From Mikania micrantha (Eukaryota; Streptophyta; Magnoliopsida; Asterales; Asteraceae), in assembly GCA_009363875.1 (NCBI GenBank), contig CM018682.1, positions 66,548,031 through 66,612,030 on the forward strand: DNA of 64,000 nucleotides, read 5' to 3'. Below are positions 11,799-23,251 of this stretch, piece by piece (position 1 is the first letter of the stretch; each line of letters begins with the position of its first letter). Below the pieces are notes generated by a model, which had not been told where the DNA came from, did no database searches, and saw only the letters and a program-made list of their open reading frames with translations. The position numbers and the translations under genes were made by a program.

Positions 11799-12620
11799 TT
11801 ACATTGATGTAATTTCCAATGATGTATGGCATTATTTATATAAATATAACTTGTTATTTACATTAATCTATTTTTTCTCTTTAATTCCATTATAATCAAG
11901 ATTACTTTTTATTATTTTTTTTTCATATATCGTGCTTTACATCAATGTAACAATCGTAAACATATTACATTTTTTTAATTTTTTTTCTAATAATGACAAA
12001 TTTAACTAACGTAATATACAATAATGTAATTTACAGTGATGTAACACATTTTTGCGGTGATGTAATTTTTATTTTTGATTCCGTTATAATCTCGATTAGC
12101 TTTTTAATTTTTTTCTCACATGTCATTTATTTACATCGATATACGGAACATAAATATAAGACATTATTTTGATTTTTTTGTAACGACAGTAGATTACAGT
12201 GATGTAAGAAAAAAAATCAAATTAATTTGTTATCTTTATGATCATTACAATTATGTGAATGTGTGTCATCTTAAAAAAAATAGTCGAGAGTATAACGTAA
12301 TTAAAGAGGAAAATGAGGCAAGTTTAATGTTTTTTTAAATAACATAGTACAAAAAAGTTATAAATGTTTAAAAAAAGAGGTGGTAAACTTTATATAAAAA
12401 ATTAGATTTATTAAAATATATTAGATAGTGACAATTGTCACCATCATATTAATTCTAGTTTTTTGAATGATTACAAAATATCTAAATAGTCCTTCCATAT
12501 TAAAAAAGAATAATGACATGTGCCATGATCCTATGGAGTTACTTTTTAAATTAACTATTGGATGATGATTAATGGGTTAAATCAAATTTTGTGTTATATT
12601 TACTTCCATTCCCTATATAT
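11799..12620 (+). repeat. Right part of MULE-like repeat MUL-i
   Basis: Resumes the repeat broken at 670. Repeated TTACANTGATGTAA words (11800-12240). The last ~280 bp (12340-12620, with GTGACAATTGTCACC at 12427) are an inverted match to 43230-43460 in MUL-iii, as expected for long terminal inverted repeats. No transposase seen, so presumably non-autonomous. Confidence 0.6.
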
Positions 12621-12621
12621 G

Positions 12622-12690
<69 letters not shown>
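12611..12690. repeat. AT microsatellite
   Basis: Interrupted (TA)n with regular GTATA breaks, lying between MUL-i and the next foldback element. Confidence 0.95.
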
Positions 12691-12691
<1 letters not shown>

Positions 12692-12919
12692 GGGAATGTA
12701 TAATTTGAAAACCCGATCTTAGAGAGAAAATCTTAAACCATATATGAGCCATTGATTTGTATTCTTTGAAAATAAACATGTGGTCCACATTAAACCATTT
12801 TTTTATTCAATTTAATGTGTATCACATGTTTATTTTCAAGATTCCAAACCGATGACTCATATAGGGTTTAAGGGTTTTCTTTCTAAAATCGTGTTTTAAC
12901 ATGATGCAGTCCCTATATT
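12687..12919. mobile_element. Foldback MITE
   Basis: The two halves are inverted copies. The left arm starts TATAGGGAATG and the right arm ends AGTCCCTATA. Both contain AAAATAAACATGTG (or its complement) and a TATATGAG/CTCATATA block. Arms are roughly 110 bp each with a short A/T centre. No coding capacity; probably a non-autonomous DNA transposon. Confidence 0.8.
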
Positions 12920-13143
12920 TATATGCACACACACAAACAAATGAAATTAACGTGCTAAATGCAGGAAGCCACAGGAACACGTCATGTGTCATCAGGGTAA
13001 GGAGCATTATCGTACATATAAAATTATAGATCGTGATTTATAAAATTACTGTGATGATTGCATTTGAGAATTACGTCATTAATGACGTGAGCACATTTGG
13101 TCGTGCTAGAAATCCACGTTGAATTGGCAATTTTAATCATTAC

Positions 13144-15198
13144 TGTTTGATAGTATGTGAGAAATGGTGAACATAGGCGAAAACCGTGCGCGAAACGGAG
13201 TTCCGGATTGTCCGGAATCGCAAAACGAAGAAAAGTACAAAAATGTCAAAGTCAAAGGGTCTAGGCGGTACGCCTAGCACCAGCTGTTTTCGCTAGGTGG
13301 TATGAGCGGGTCAAGAAAAATATCTGGGATTCTCATCTCGTGCGCTACGCCCCGGGCCAAGCGGCCACGCAGGGTGGTGCACCTGGCGAAGGTCGGTTTG
13401 GCAGATCAGATTAAGAAATCAGATTTCATGAAAAATGTCACCATTTTTCATCTCTCGAACTATGTTCGCTTTCATATGAACAAAACTCAACTTTCATCAT
13501 CAAAACTCAATCTTAAGACCCTCGAATCGTATATTTGAAGCCATGGAACGTACTTGCAAGTCATGATCGTTGTTCTACACTCAGAAATCCGTCTGATTAG
13601 GTAACGGTTTGTTTTAACCTTCTAGTTTGATAATAGTTGATTAGATCTTGTTTTTGAACGAAATGGTATAGTTAGGGTTGTTGATTATTTCCTAGATGAT
13701 GGCTAGGATTGATTATAAACGAAGAACTTGATGTTTTAATGGGTAATCCTTGTTTTGATCAGTTGTAATGTCCGGTTTTCATGAAATCATAACAATGGTT
13801 ATAATTTAAACCATTTGATTGTGATAATGTAGGTGATTAGTTGGATTAATCTTTGAAATGCAAGGTTAAATCTAAGTGTTTCAAACTAATCACAATCATT
13901 AACATACTTATTGGAATGATTATTTGATGTTTATGATAATAGTCAGATTAGTATGTTAAATATGGTTATTAAACCTATTCTAATGTCACATTGTGATATT
14001 TCATGATATTTGGGTATTCAATAACAAGGATTGATCACTCTTAAGCCATAAATTCATCTAAAAACTGGTTTAGCATCATAATCAACAACATTAACTATCT
14101 GGATAATCTGAGATTATTCTGATTAATCTAACGTGCCATCAACTTTGTATTAGGAACCTGAATTAGTATAGGTTCTTACATTTTCATACATTGTATGATA
14201 TGACATTAAAATAATTAATTAAAAACCTAATATCGGTTTGATGACTCTCAAGGCAATGTCTCTGACATTGAATGTTCAGAAAGATCTAATCAATATATTA
14301 AAACATAAATAACGCATTAAACATAAACTAATGCAGAATTTAGCTACCATTATCATTTGCGTGTGATTTCACCACTCTTCTGACATCAGGTGAGTTTCAT
14401 ACAACCTCTTTTATCTTTAATGTTTTATAAACATCGGGGTATTTCTGTAAATCCATTTCTGAACATATGTTATGTATCACTATTATCTTTGTGATTTCAT
14501 CTGACTCCTGTGTGATTTCATGGGATTTTTTCCGTTAGTATCTTTATCACAGTATCAAAAGTCTTCATTCCTCGAAAATGTATCTAGCGAACCCATGTGG
14601 GGCCGAACATGCATCAATGATAGTACTATCGGCTGACAACTCATTCACTGGGAGGTTTGCATCTCCCCTGATGTGAATGTTTGTTACCTGTTTTCAAAAC
14701 ACCTTCTTAATGTTAGTGATATGCATTGAGATAATAAGGCATCAAGATATTTACTAACGGGTAGTATCTTTATCAAATCATAGATTGTTCGAAAGGAACT
14801 AGATACGGGTCCCATATATGGTTATCTGGAACTGAATATCGTGAGAATTTGTATATAATGTCATATCATATGTTTTAACTTGAACTTTACGAACTCACCA
14901 GCTTTCTGCTGATTTTTCAAACTCAAACATTTTTGCAGGGAGACAGTAACCACGGTGAGGCTGCACTTCCAACACTTGTAATTAAATAAGTTAGTTTGTG
15001 TAATAAACGTAGTTGTAAACTGTAATGTTGGTTGTAACGACGATCCTTGTAATGTATTTATTTTAAGTTAATCTGTATATTGTGATACCGGATCAAGTAA
15101 GTCACACCTCATCTATAAGACATCACCACTATGCTTCCGCAACCTTATCAGAATGACGAATGACGTTATCTCAGGTGATGAGAGGTGGGGGTGTGACA
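13144..15198 (+). mobile_element. Solo-D: solo LTR
   Basis: Begins TGTTTGATAG, ends GGTGTGACA, and is flanked by ATTAC (13139-13143 and 15199-15203). The last ~260 bp match, inverted, the LTR at 62993. Contains donor-like CAG|GTGAGTT (14387-14394), hairpin CAGC 14899-14902 / GCTG 14908-14911, and acceptor-like TTTTGCAG|GG (14932-14940). A 78-codon frame at 13302 has no recognisable domain. Confidence 0.82.
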
Positions 15199-15203
15199 AT
15201 TAC

Positions 15204-15486
15204 AAACTGACATTTAACACCTATAAGCAAGGACCACCAAGGCAATCACGGTTCAATGATTATGGACCACATTATATAACAATCACAGACCGTATTTTAA
15301 CACACATAGTCAATGACAAAATGTATAATCACGTATTACGTTATATGAAAATAAAGAAAGATCATTTAACATGAATGATCAAAGGGCCAACTGCATAATT
15401 ACGTACCAATAATCACGTAATAAGCATAAAAATCATGGACCACAATTTTTTTTAAAAAAAAATATGACAATACTATATTCAAATTA
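15204..15486. other. AT-rich intergenic DNA
   Basis: No gene or recognisable element. A short open frame across it has no domain signal. Confidence 0.5.
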
Positions 15487-15880
15487 AAGATAATAAAATT
15501 CTTAATTTTATGGTGTATTTTTTTTAAAATAATAAAGCATGTAAAAGTTATTTGATTTTTAAAAACAAGTGGAACTTTGTGTAACATAGAAAATGTGGTT
15601 GTTCCTCTTTTGCTCTTCCAACTATATTTTATGCTTGTTTTGTGGGGAAAATTGTATAAAGAAGGGACCACTAGATCTTATCTTAAAATAATAAAATTCT
15701 TAATTTTATGGTGTATTTTTTTTAAAATAATAAAGCATGTAAAAGTTATTTGATTTTTAAAAAACAAGTGGAACTTTTTGTAACATAGAAAATGTGGTTG
15801 TTCCTCTTTTGCTCTTCCAACTATATTTTATGCTTGTTTTGTGGGGAAAATTGTATAAAGAAGGGACCACTAGATCTTAT
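15487..15880. repeat. 199-bp tandem duplication
   Basis: Two near-identical adjacent copies (about 15487-15683 and 15684-15880), offset 199 bp. Both contain GTGGTTGTTCCTCTTTTG and end AGATCTTATCT. The near identity suggests a recent event. The short open frames here are by-products. Confidence 0.88.
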
Positions 15881-15979
15881 CTATTGATTAGTTTGATCAA
15901 ATGGTCTAGAATTCATCATACGATTCTCATGTTAAGAAGAATTGTATCAAGCCAAATCTTAATTTTTTTAATACCATTT

Positions 15980-16175
15980 TAACACATTTAGAACACTTTC
16001 TTCTTTTATGAGCTTTTGTAAATTTATCAACGGTTAATCGATAACAATGTTGTAAGTTTTTTTGTTACAGTATTGTAATTGTTTTAGATCCAAAACTTAC
16101 AACGGTATTATCGCTCAAACGGTGATAAATTTACACAAACTAATAAAATAAATAAATGTATAAAATGTTTCAATG
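15980..16175. mobile_element. Foldback MITE
   Basis: Inverted arms centred near 16078. TGTAAATTTATCA on the left faces TGATAAATTTACA on the right, with GTTGTAAGTTTT repeated inverted inside. No coding capacity. Confidence 0.65.
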
Positions 16176-16199
16176 ATGTTAAAAAAAATAGATAAACAT

Positions 16200-16371
16200 C
16201 TCTTTTGTTCACTGTGGTTTGACAACATTAACCCTTTTGCTCAAAAACTTTTAAAATGATAAAAGTGTGGAGCAAAATGATAAAATTGTTAAACCGCGTG
16301 GAGCATAATGATCATTTTGAAAGTTTTGGAGCAAAATGGTTAATATTGTATCACAGGGAACAAAAGAGAAG
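16200..16371. mobile_element. Foldback MITE
   Basis: The left arm starts CTCTTTTGTTCACTGTG and the right arm ends CACAGGGAACAAAAGAG. Inside, TTTTGCTC...AAAATGAT is mirrored. Arms ~65-75 bp. It sits directly beside the previous foldback element. Confidence 0.75.
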
Positions 16372-17178
16372 TTAATCAGAAAAAAATCTATGATTTTTCT
16401 TTGATCTCAACGGAGTTATATGAGTTAACGTAATAAAAAGGTCTATAATTACTTCCATCCCCTATATATATTTTGAAAGATTTAACTTGTTTGATTACTA
16501 TAAGGTATGATTAAGACACTTCAATTTCTTTTAAATGCTCATTAAAATTAAAGAACCAACAGGTTTGTCGAATTTTCAGTGAGCTAATTAAGAAGAAAAA
16601 GGAATTTTTTTTACTATATACAAAACATGATCTTGATTAAAAAATACATCAAAAGATATATAAAATTAGAGTTAAATTAAACTAAATAAGCCTCTTAACC
16701 TAAAAAGTATAAGAAATATGTTGAGTCATTAAATCATTAATAAATGACAATGAATAAATTACTTTTACACACGGAATTATTTTTTGAGAAAAAAATATAC
16801 CATAAAAATGAACATTTTTTTATCTTCCAAATTAGTATAATATTGCTATAGAGAAAAAAAAAAAATTTGTTCAATGTGTCTTTTGTATAAGTCATTGTCT
16901 CTTTTATACATTAATTGTCTTTTATATATGACATTGTGTTTATTATATAATTCATTGTAACTTTTGTACATTAATTGACTTTTATACATGACATTAATTG
17001 AGTGGCCAGCATAACTGAAATTCGCAACACGTGTGCATTCTAGTCTAATTTAATCCAAGCAGAACAATAATAACTATAATGACGAGTAGCTGCTTTGAGA
17101 TAGGAAGAGATATCATATCATGTTTATGTTGAATATTATTATTCAATATTTATCTAATGATGCTGATCTAAAAATTTT

Positions 17179-17692
17179 GTGTATACAACGATGGCCAATC
17201 CAGGCGAACGATATATCTACCAGCAATTTCCCTATGTTAACCTAGACGATACTCCTAGTTCAAGTTCTGGGTCAGACTCGGACATCAGAGGCTTCATTTG
17301 GAGCATCCCAGGCGATACCTATAGTACCTCAGACACCACCACCTGTACTAGTTACACCACCATCACCGGTACCAGTTACACCACCACCAGCAGTACCATC
17401 AGGTTCTCATGGACATTCTCAGCCGCATGCTAAGAATGCCTCAGCCGGTAGACGACAGAGTTCGTCACAGCAGAGAGTCCCAGTTTGGGATGGCTTGAGA
17501 CGGATGCGGGGCCAGGCCCGCAAGACCACTGGACTGCCTCCCAGGCACCAGATGGACCCGAGAGACGAGCCTCATGTTATACATGAGGTGGGAGAATCCT
17601 CCCACCAGGCTGAGCTTAGAGCCCAGCTACAACAGGTCTCTCAGGACCTGCAAGGTGCGAGGCAGGATTTGCAGAGCAGCGTGCCACCATAG
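17179..17692 (+). pseudogene. Captured Ser/Pro-rich, coiled-coil ORF fragment
   Basis: A reading frame from ATG at about 17191 (MANPGERYIYQQFPYVNLDD) passes through a Ser/Asp-rich stretch (SSSSGSDSD). It needs a one-base frame change near 17335 to continue as a Pro-rich linker (VPVTPPPAVPSGSHG) and then a Gln-rich, helix-prone tail (ELRAQLQQVSQDLQGARQDL), stopping at 17690-17692. GC content is clearly higher than the surroundings. The architecture resembles the extra frame ahead of gag in RT-B (26540-27154), though the sequences are not obviously alike. Likely a fragment of such a retroelement accessory or gag-leader protein captured by DNA-H. Function unknown. Confidence 0.45.
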
Positions 17693-17710
17693 AGGATACA
17701 CATACCATAG

Positions 17711-18057
17711 TACTATATCAAAATCCTGTGAGGTACATATCGAAATCCTGTTGATGTACATAACAAAATCCTGTTGATGTACATATCAAAATCCTGTGAG
17801 GTACATATCAAAATCCTGTGAGATACATAACAAAATCCTGTTGAGGTACATATCAAAATCCTGTTGAGGTACATATCAAAATCCTGGTGAGGTACATATC
17901 AAAATCCTGTGAGGTACATATCAAAATCCTGTAAGGTACATATAAAAATCGTGTTGAGGTACATATCAAAATCCTGTTGAGGTATATATCAAAATCCTGT
18001 GAGGTACATATCACAATCCTGTTGAGGTACATATCAAAAAATCCTGTGAGGTACATA
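17711..18057 (+). repeat. ~22-bp minisatellite
   Basis: About 16 copies of GAGGTACATATCAAAATCCTG(T), with small variants (GATGTACATAAC, CCTGGTG, ATCGTG). It starts just after the stop of the fragment above. An open frame on the minus strand is a by-product of the repeat. Confidence 0.93.
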
Positions 18058-18518
18058 AAAATGAACATTTTTTTATCTTCCAAATTAGTATAATATTGCT
18101 ATAGAAAAAATTTTATTTTTTTTAGTTCAATGTGTCTTTTGTATACGTCATTGTCTCTATTGTACATTAATTGTCTTTTATACGTTACATTGTGTTTATT
18201 ATATAAGTCATTGTAACTTTTGTGTTTCTGCTCAATATTGTGATTTTGTGAACAATTTAAGACACAATGATGTTGGAAAATACATAATTTCAAGCAAGGA
18301 TGACACAATGACGAGTATAAATAACACAATAATCTTTGAAAAATAAAAAACAATTACCTATAAAAAGACACAATGATAAGTATGAACAATTTTGTACATG
18401 TCGTTGTGTCTTTTGTATAGGCATTGTGCCTTTTATACAGGTCATTGTGTCTTTTATGTATGTACGTTATTGTGTCTTTTGTGTTTCTGCTTAATGTTGT
18501 GTTTTTTTAAACAATTTA

Positions 18519-21285
18519 TGTCACACCCCCAATTTTCAACTAACGGAATCATACCGTTTGGGACGTGACAAACCAGGATCTCAGATCATTAGACATAACG
18601 AAGACCTCTATATGAATTTCAAAACATACTTTGGTCTAAAACTGTAATATCAAAGTTTTCAAAGTTTGCGGAAGCGTTTTAAAACAATAACAAACGTAAC
18701 AGTTGTAAAATGTAAATTACAAAACAGAATCCCAAATGTTCAAATCTAAATAACAGAAATGTCAAATATGCATGCGACTCGATCTCCTAGTCCATGCCTC
18801 CTTTCTTATGTACCTTAGCGTCCTGAGAAAACATGTAAATCAAGTCAACACAAAGGTTGGTGCATTACACAGGTTTAAGCATTCACAAATGTTTGAAACC
18901 ACAATTTGAACAAAATGTTTGCAGATAACATAATCACACATGCATAGTCATGATAGCTAGTCATATATACTATTTACATAAGTGGTCGACACCGAAGCTG
19001 ACTGTTGCATGCTAACGCATGTTTTGCCCTGCCACTATTGTCTAGCACGAATAATAGTAATGTGTGTTTGGTCAGTCAAACACTTGTGTAGATCCCATCT
19101 ACCAAGTGAGGTTTGTCAAACCTAATAGATCTATTTCCAACAACCACGCTTTCACTACGGCAAACTAAACGGTTCGAGATGTAAGGACTTGTAATGCTAT
19201 GTTTGCACTAAATGTAAACAGCTAACTCATGCAAGTGATATGTATCTAAAAGTGTTTGTTACACAAGTTTTCTCCCCCAAAACAGTTAAAATAAGAAAGG
19301 GGCCGTGTACGCACCTTTGATTGTAGCAGAATGATCAAACACACGTGAACTCGCGTAGAAAATCCTCTACGAAGAATCTGTGTTTAAACAATACAGTGTG
19401 TTATTTGGAATGTCGTTTTGTGCTCGAAATCACATACGTGTCAACACACGTATGTTAGAGTGTTAAGAATATGCATACGTATGTACGCGCCTTTGAAATC
19501 GTTTAAATAAAATCTTATATGATTTTATTTAAATAAACGTAATTATACGTGATTTCGTTTCCGATCTAAAATATGAATTTTATTATTTAATTTCGTTCGG
19601 GATGAAATTCTGGTTCCAACGAAATTCGAACGGGTTAAAACGGAATTAAAACGAGCAAGTTATGAGTTAAAACCAAAATTGATTTAAATACCAAAAACCC
19701 GGCAGAGGCAGGGTTCGAACCCTGGACCTCCCGGACACACAAACAAGTCCAAACCAGTAGCTCTTGCCCCACATTTGCAACAGATTTGGTTTTCAAATTG
19801 TTTTAAATCCTTAAACTTTCAAATTCCCTTTCTTAATCCAAACCGAAACAATATGGTTCTAATTGAACCCTGATTCGATTAAAATTGATTCCTAAAGCAT
19901 AGGGCTATCATAGTATAGGTTTAGACGACTTCAAAGATGATTCTAATTGTATAATTAATCATCATATCCCCGTATTACTTGGCATAATCGAGTTCGAGCC
20001 CTAGTTTTGAATCCCCAATCCAATTTCATTAGATTCATTAATCTAACAACACTAAACCATAGGGTTTTCGTTGGAAAAGAAATTTCGAAGCTATCTGGGT
20101 CGATAAATTTGAACATTACGTTCGTTTGAACCAAAACCCCCAAACCCGATTGTCTTTAGAACCCTAGAACCCTAATTCCATCAATCCGTTGTTGGAACAC
20201 AAAATTGATAAGTGGTGTTGCTTAGTCGGCATCCTCTGGAACTATATATATATTTTAATTTGAATATAAAACTCACTTATGATGAAAACCCCAAATGGTT
20301 CTTGATATGAACCCTAGCTATTCGAAACCATTCAATTTGTTGTTGTTTTCAGAAATTGACACATGCTTTTCGTTAATCGGTATCTTATGAAATTCGTAGC
20401 ATGATTTAATTTGATTAAATCACACGTTTTAATCTAATCCCCCAAAACAACTTCCAACGATGAACCCTAGTAATCGGGCTCTATCAATTCGTTGTTATAA
20501 CCCGAAATTAACATAGGGTTATGCTTAATCGGCTACTTTAGAGTGTGTAGAAGTGATTTCTTACCTCGTTTTATGTCGAATTTATTTGATTCGATTGTAA
20601 GCCCTAGTTTCGGCAACCCTTGATCTTAATCCTTCTTCCCGAGCTTCTGGAATCAATTGGTTGTTTGAAAGTGACTCTAAAAGTACCGATTGAAGTGTTA
20701 GAGAGTTCAATTGTGAGTGTTTTGATCGATTAACGTGGAATTGATAGCTAATGGGACGGTTTCAACATTGTAAGGTTTTAATCACATTAATTCGACCATT
20801 ATGGTGAAATTAACCGATAGTAACTATTGTTAATCATTAAAGTGATGATTCTAACAGGTTACCTTAAGTTTAATTTGATTATAATTGCCTATTAACATGA
20901 ATTTCGAATTTAATTGATAGAATCACTCAAATTTTGACTCTTTAAAGTCAACATTACAATCATTGTTTGATTCTTACACTAATCCCTATAGTTTAGATGC
21001 TTATAACCATATGTAACCATTAATGGGGTGTTTTAGGATAGGTTAGCTCAATTGTAGTTGATTATTGAATCAAATTCGAATCCCAATTAACTCCTAAACT
21101 TGAATTTTGACCATAAAGTCAAAATTTGCACTTTAATTCAATCTTAACCCTAATTTATATAAATTAGCAACTTATAAACTTGTTTTGCTCAAATATAATC
21201 CTTTTAGTTTGGTTTTGTGACATTTCATAACATTTCTTGATAGTTTCAGTTAACGGAGTTAATCCGAAAATATCGAATTGTCACA
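18519..21285 (-). repeat. 3' LTR of RT-B
   Basis: On the minus strand it runs TGTGACAATTCG...GGGGGTGTGACA. Contains donor-like AAAG|GTGCGTAC (minus, near 19306-19316), hairpin stems at 18856-18859 and 18846-18849, acceptor-like CAG|G (18822-18825), a tRNA-like GGGTTCGAACCC near 19710-19724, and several AACCCTA words. Confidence 0.95.
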
Positions 21286-21743
21286 TCATCCCCTTGTTGA
21301 AGGAATTTTCGTCCCGAAAATTGTTAGATGTTTAAAGTAGCTAGGATACTACTTTGTGAGTTCAAAGTGTACGTGTTAATGTGATATTTTGATCATTCTG
21401 TGCGCTTGTGTGTACTCACACACAAAATCCAATGTTTGCAACATCGCACCTAAGTGTGACTGTTTGTGTTTGATTATACTGTGTTGTGTAACCTCGCACA
21501 TAGTGAGTGTTTGCAGCTGTTTGTATTATGTACCTCGTACATAGCAAAATGTGTGTAACTAATCATGCATGTACTACCATAACATGTAACATATGAAATG
21601 TAGCACAATAAAGTGTAATGTAGCACAAATGTTTGTAACAAAACCAATTGAATAAAGTGTTTGTGCTTACATTTTGAAATCTGAAATGTTGATGTGTGAA
21701 GCATCACGTCATCCCCTTATTCAAGGAAATTTCGTCCCGAAAT
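21286..21743 (-). other. RT-B 3' untranslated region with duplicated polypurine block
   Basis: Between the pol stop and the 3' LTR. The block CATCCCCTT...AAGGAA...TTCGTCCCGAAA occurs twice (about 21285-21321 and 21711-21744). The copy touching the LTR (AAGGGGATGA on the minus strand) is the likely plus-strand primer. Between them lie short imperfect repeats of GTGTAACCTCGCACATAG type. Confidence 0.7.
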
Positions 21744-23251
21744 TTAACGTGTGCTCTCAATATTTGTTGCTGTTGTTTTGAACAGATGAGGATACTTCTT
21801 CATCATTTGGTCTTCCCGTTCCCATGTGAATTCAGGACCACGTCTTGAATTCCAACGAACTTTGACTATCGGAATCTTGCTTTGCTTAAGTTGTTTGACT
21901 TCTCGATCCATGATTTATGCTGGTTCTTCAATGAATCGTAACTGTTCATCTACTTGTATTTCTTCCAACGGTACAATCAATGTCTCATCAGAAAGGCATT
22001 TCTTTAAATTTGATACGTGAAAGACATCATGAACTCCACTGAGTTCATCCGGTAGTTTGAGTTGATATGCAACCGGACCAATCCTTTTCAGGATCTCAAA
22101 AGGTCCTACGTACCGTGGACTAAGCTTCCCGCGTTTGCCGAATCGTATCACACCTTTCCAAGGTGATACCTTTAGAAGAACTCGGTCTCCTACTTGAAAT
22201 TCCAACGGCTTACGACGTTTGTCAGCATGACTCTTCTGTCGATCCCGGGCCGCTGCCATACGGTTCCGGATTTGAACAATCTTCTCAGTCGTTTCGTGTA
22301 CTAATTCAGGGCCTGTAATCTGACTGTCACCAATTTCAGCCCAACAAACTAGTGAACGACATTTGCGACCATACAAAGCTTCAAACGGTGCTGCCTGAAT
22401 ACTTGTATGATAACTATTGTTGTAAGAGAATTCCACTAACGGTAAATGATTTTCCCAGCTATCACCAAAGTCAATTACACAAGCTCGTAACATATCCTCG
22501 AGCGTTTGAATCGTACGTTCACTCTGACCGTCGGTCTGTGGATGATAGGCAGTACTCATATCCAAACGAGTTCCCAATGACTTATGGAGTGACTTCCAAA
22601 AATTTGAAGTGAATCAAGCATCTCGATCTGATATAATAGAAATTGGCACGCCATGTCGTGCTACCACTTCCTTGATGTAAATACGAGTCAGTTTCTCCAT
22701 CTTGTCAGTTTCCTTGATTGCTAAGAAATGTGCAGATTTCGTTAATCGATCTACAATTACCCATATCGTATCACAACCACTCGGTGTACGGGGTAACTTA
22801 GTAATGAAGTCCATCGAAATCTGTTCCCATTTCCACATCGGAATCTCTGGTTGTTGCAGTAAACCAGATGGCTCTGGTATTCAACTTTGACTTTCGAACA
22901 AGTCAAACATTTGCTAACGTACTTAGCAATGTCAGCTTTCATGTGAGGCCACCAATACAGTGCCTTCAAGTCATGATACATCTTGTCTGATCCCGGATGG
23001 ACTGAATACCTGGACTTGTGTGCTTCATCCATCACGAGTTCCCTTAATCCACCACGCAATGGTATCCACATTCGGTTAATGAAATAACGAATTTCATCAG
23101 ACTTGACATCCAATTGTTCCTCCATTCCCCGTAAGGATTCCTGTACCAAGTTATCCTTTTCTAAAGCTTCGAGTTGAACACTGCGTACCTTGTCAGGTAA
23201 GTCAGTATGTATCGTCATCATAAGTGCGCGAACCCGTCTTGTTGATGTGTC
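21744..23251 (-). pseudogene. RT-B integrase with chromodomain
   Basis: Zinc-binding part: DEAHKSRYSVHPGSDKMY with KCLTCSKVK. Catalytic core: ISMDFITKLPRTPSG, IWVIVDRLTKSAHFLA, ISIISDRDA, then AYHPQTDGQSERTIQTLEDM, keeping the expected Asp-Asp-Glu residues. The GPF/GPY-type region reads KLSPRYVGPFEILKRIGPVAYQL. A chromodomain tail is readable to TAA at 21744-21746. Breaks: a one-base deletion near 22871 after VKVEYQ, TGA at 22614-22616 in place of the residue before FTS, and TAA at 21915-21917 just before the chromodomain. The family is the chromovirus integrase, which inserts element DNA into chromatin. Confidence 0.92.

Noticed and set aside
12600..12788. 62-codon frame rich in Ile-Tyr-His
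   Set aside because: Translation of the AT microsatellite.
13302..13538. 78-codon frame in Solo-D
   Set aside because: Inside a solo LTR; no domain or coding bias seen.
15399..15982. Two frames of 90 and 62 codons
   Set aside because: They are the two strands of the 199-bp tandem duplication; no domain.
17711..18057. Regular short repeats that could suggest a CRISPR array
   Set aside because: Units are contiguous without spacers, in plant nuclear DNA; a minisatellite.
17853..18083. Minus-strand 76-codon frame
   Set aside because: Lies entirely inside the minisatellite and repeats one unit.
19700..19730. tRNA gene
   Set aside because: Only the B-box/T-arm-like word is present; no acceptor stem or anticodon arm could be folded.
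20150..20180. Interstitial telomere repeat (ACCCTAGAACCCTAA)
   Set aside because: Only two imperfect units; scattered AACCCTA words are part of the LTR sequence.
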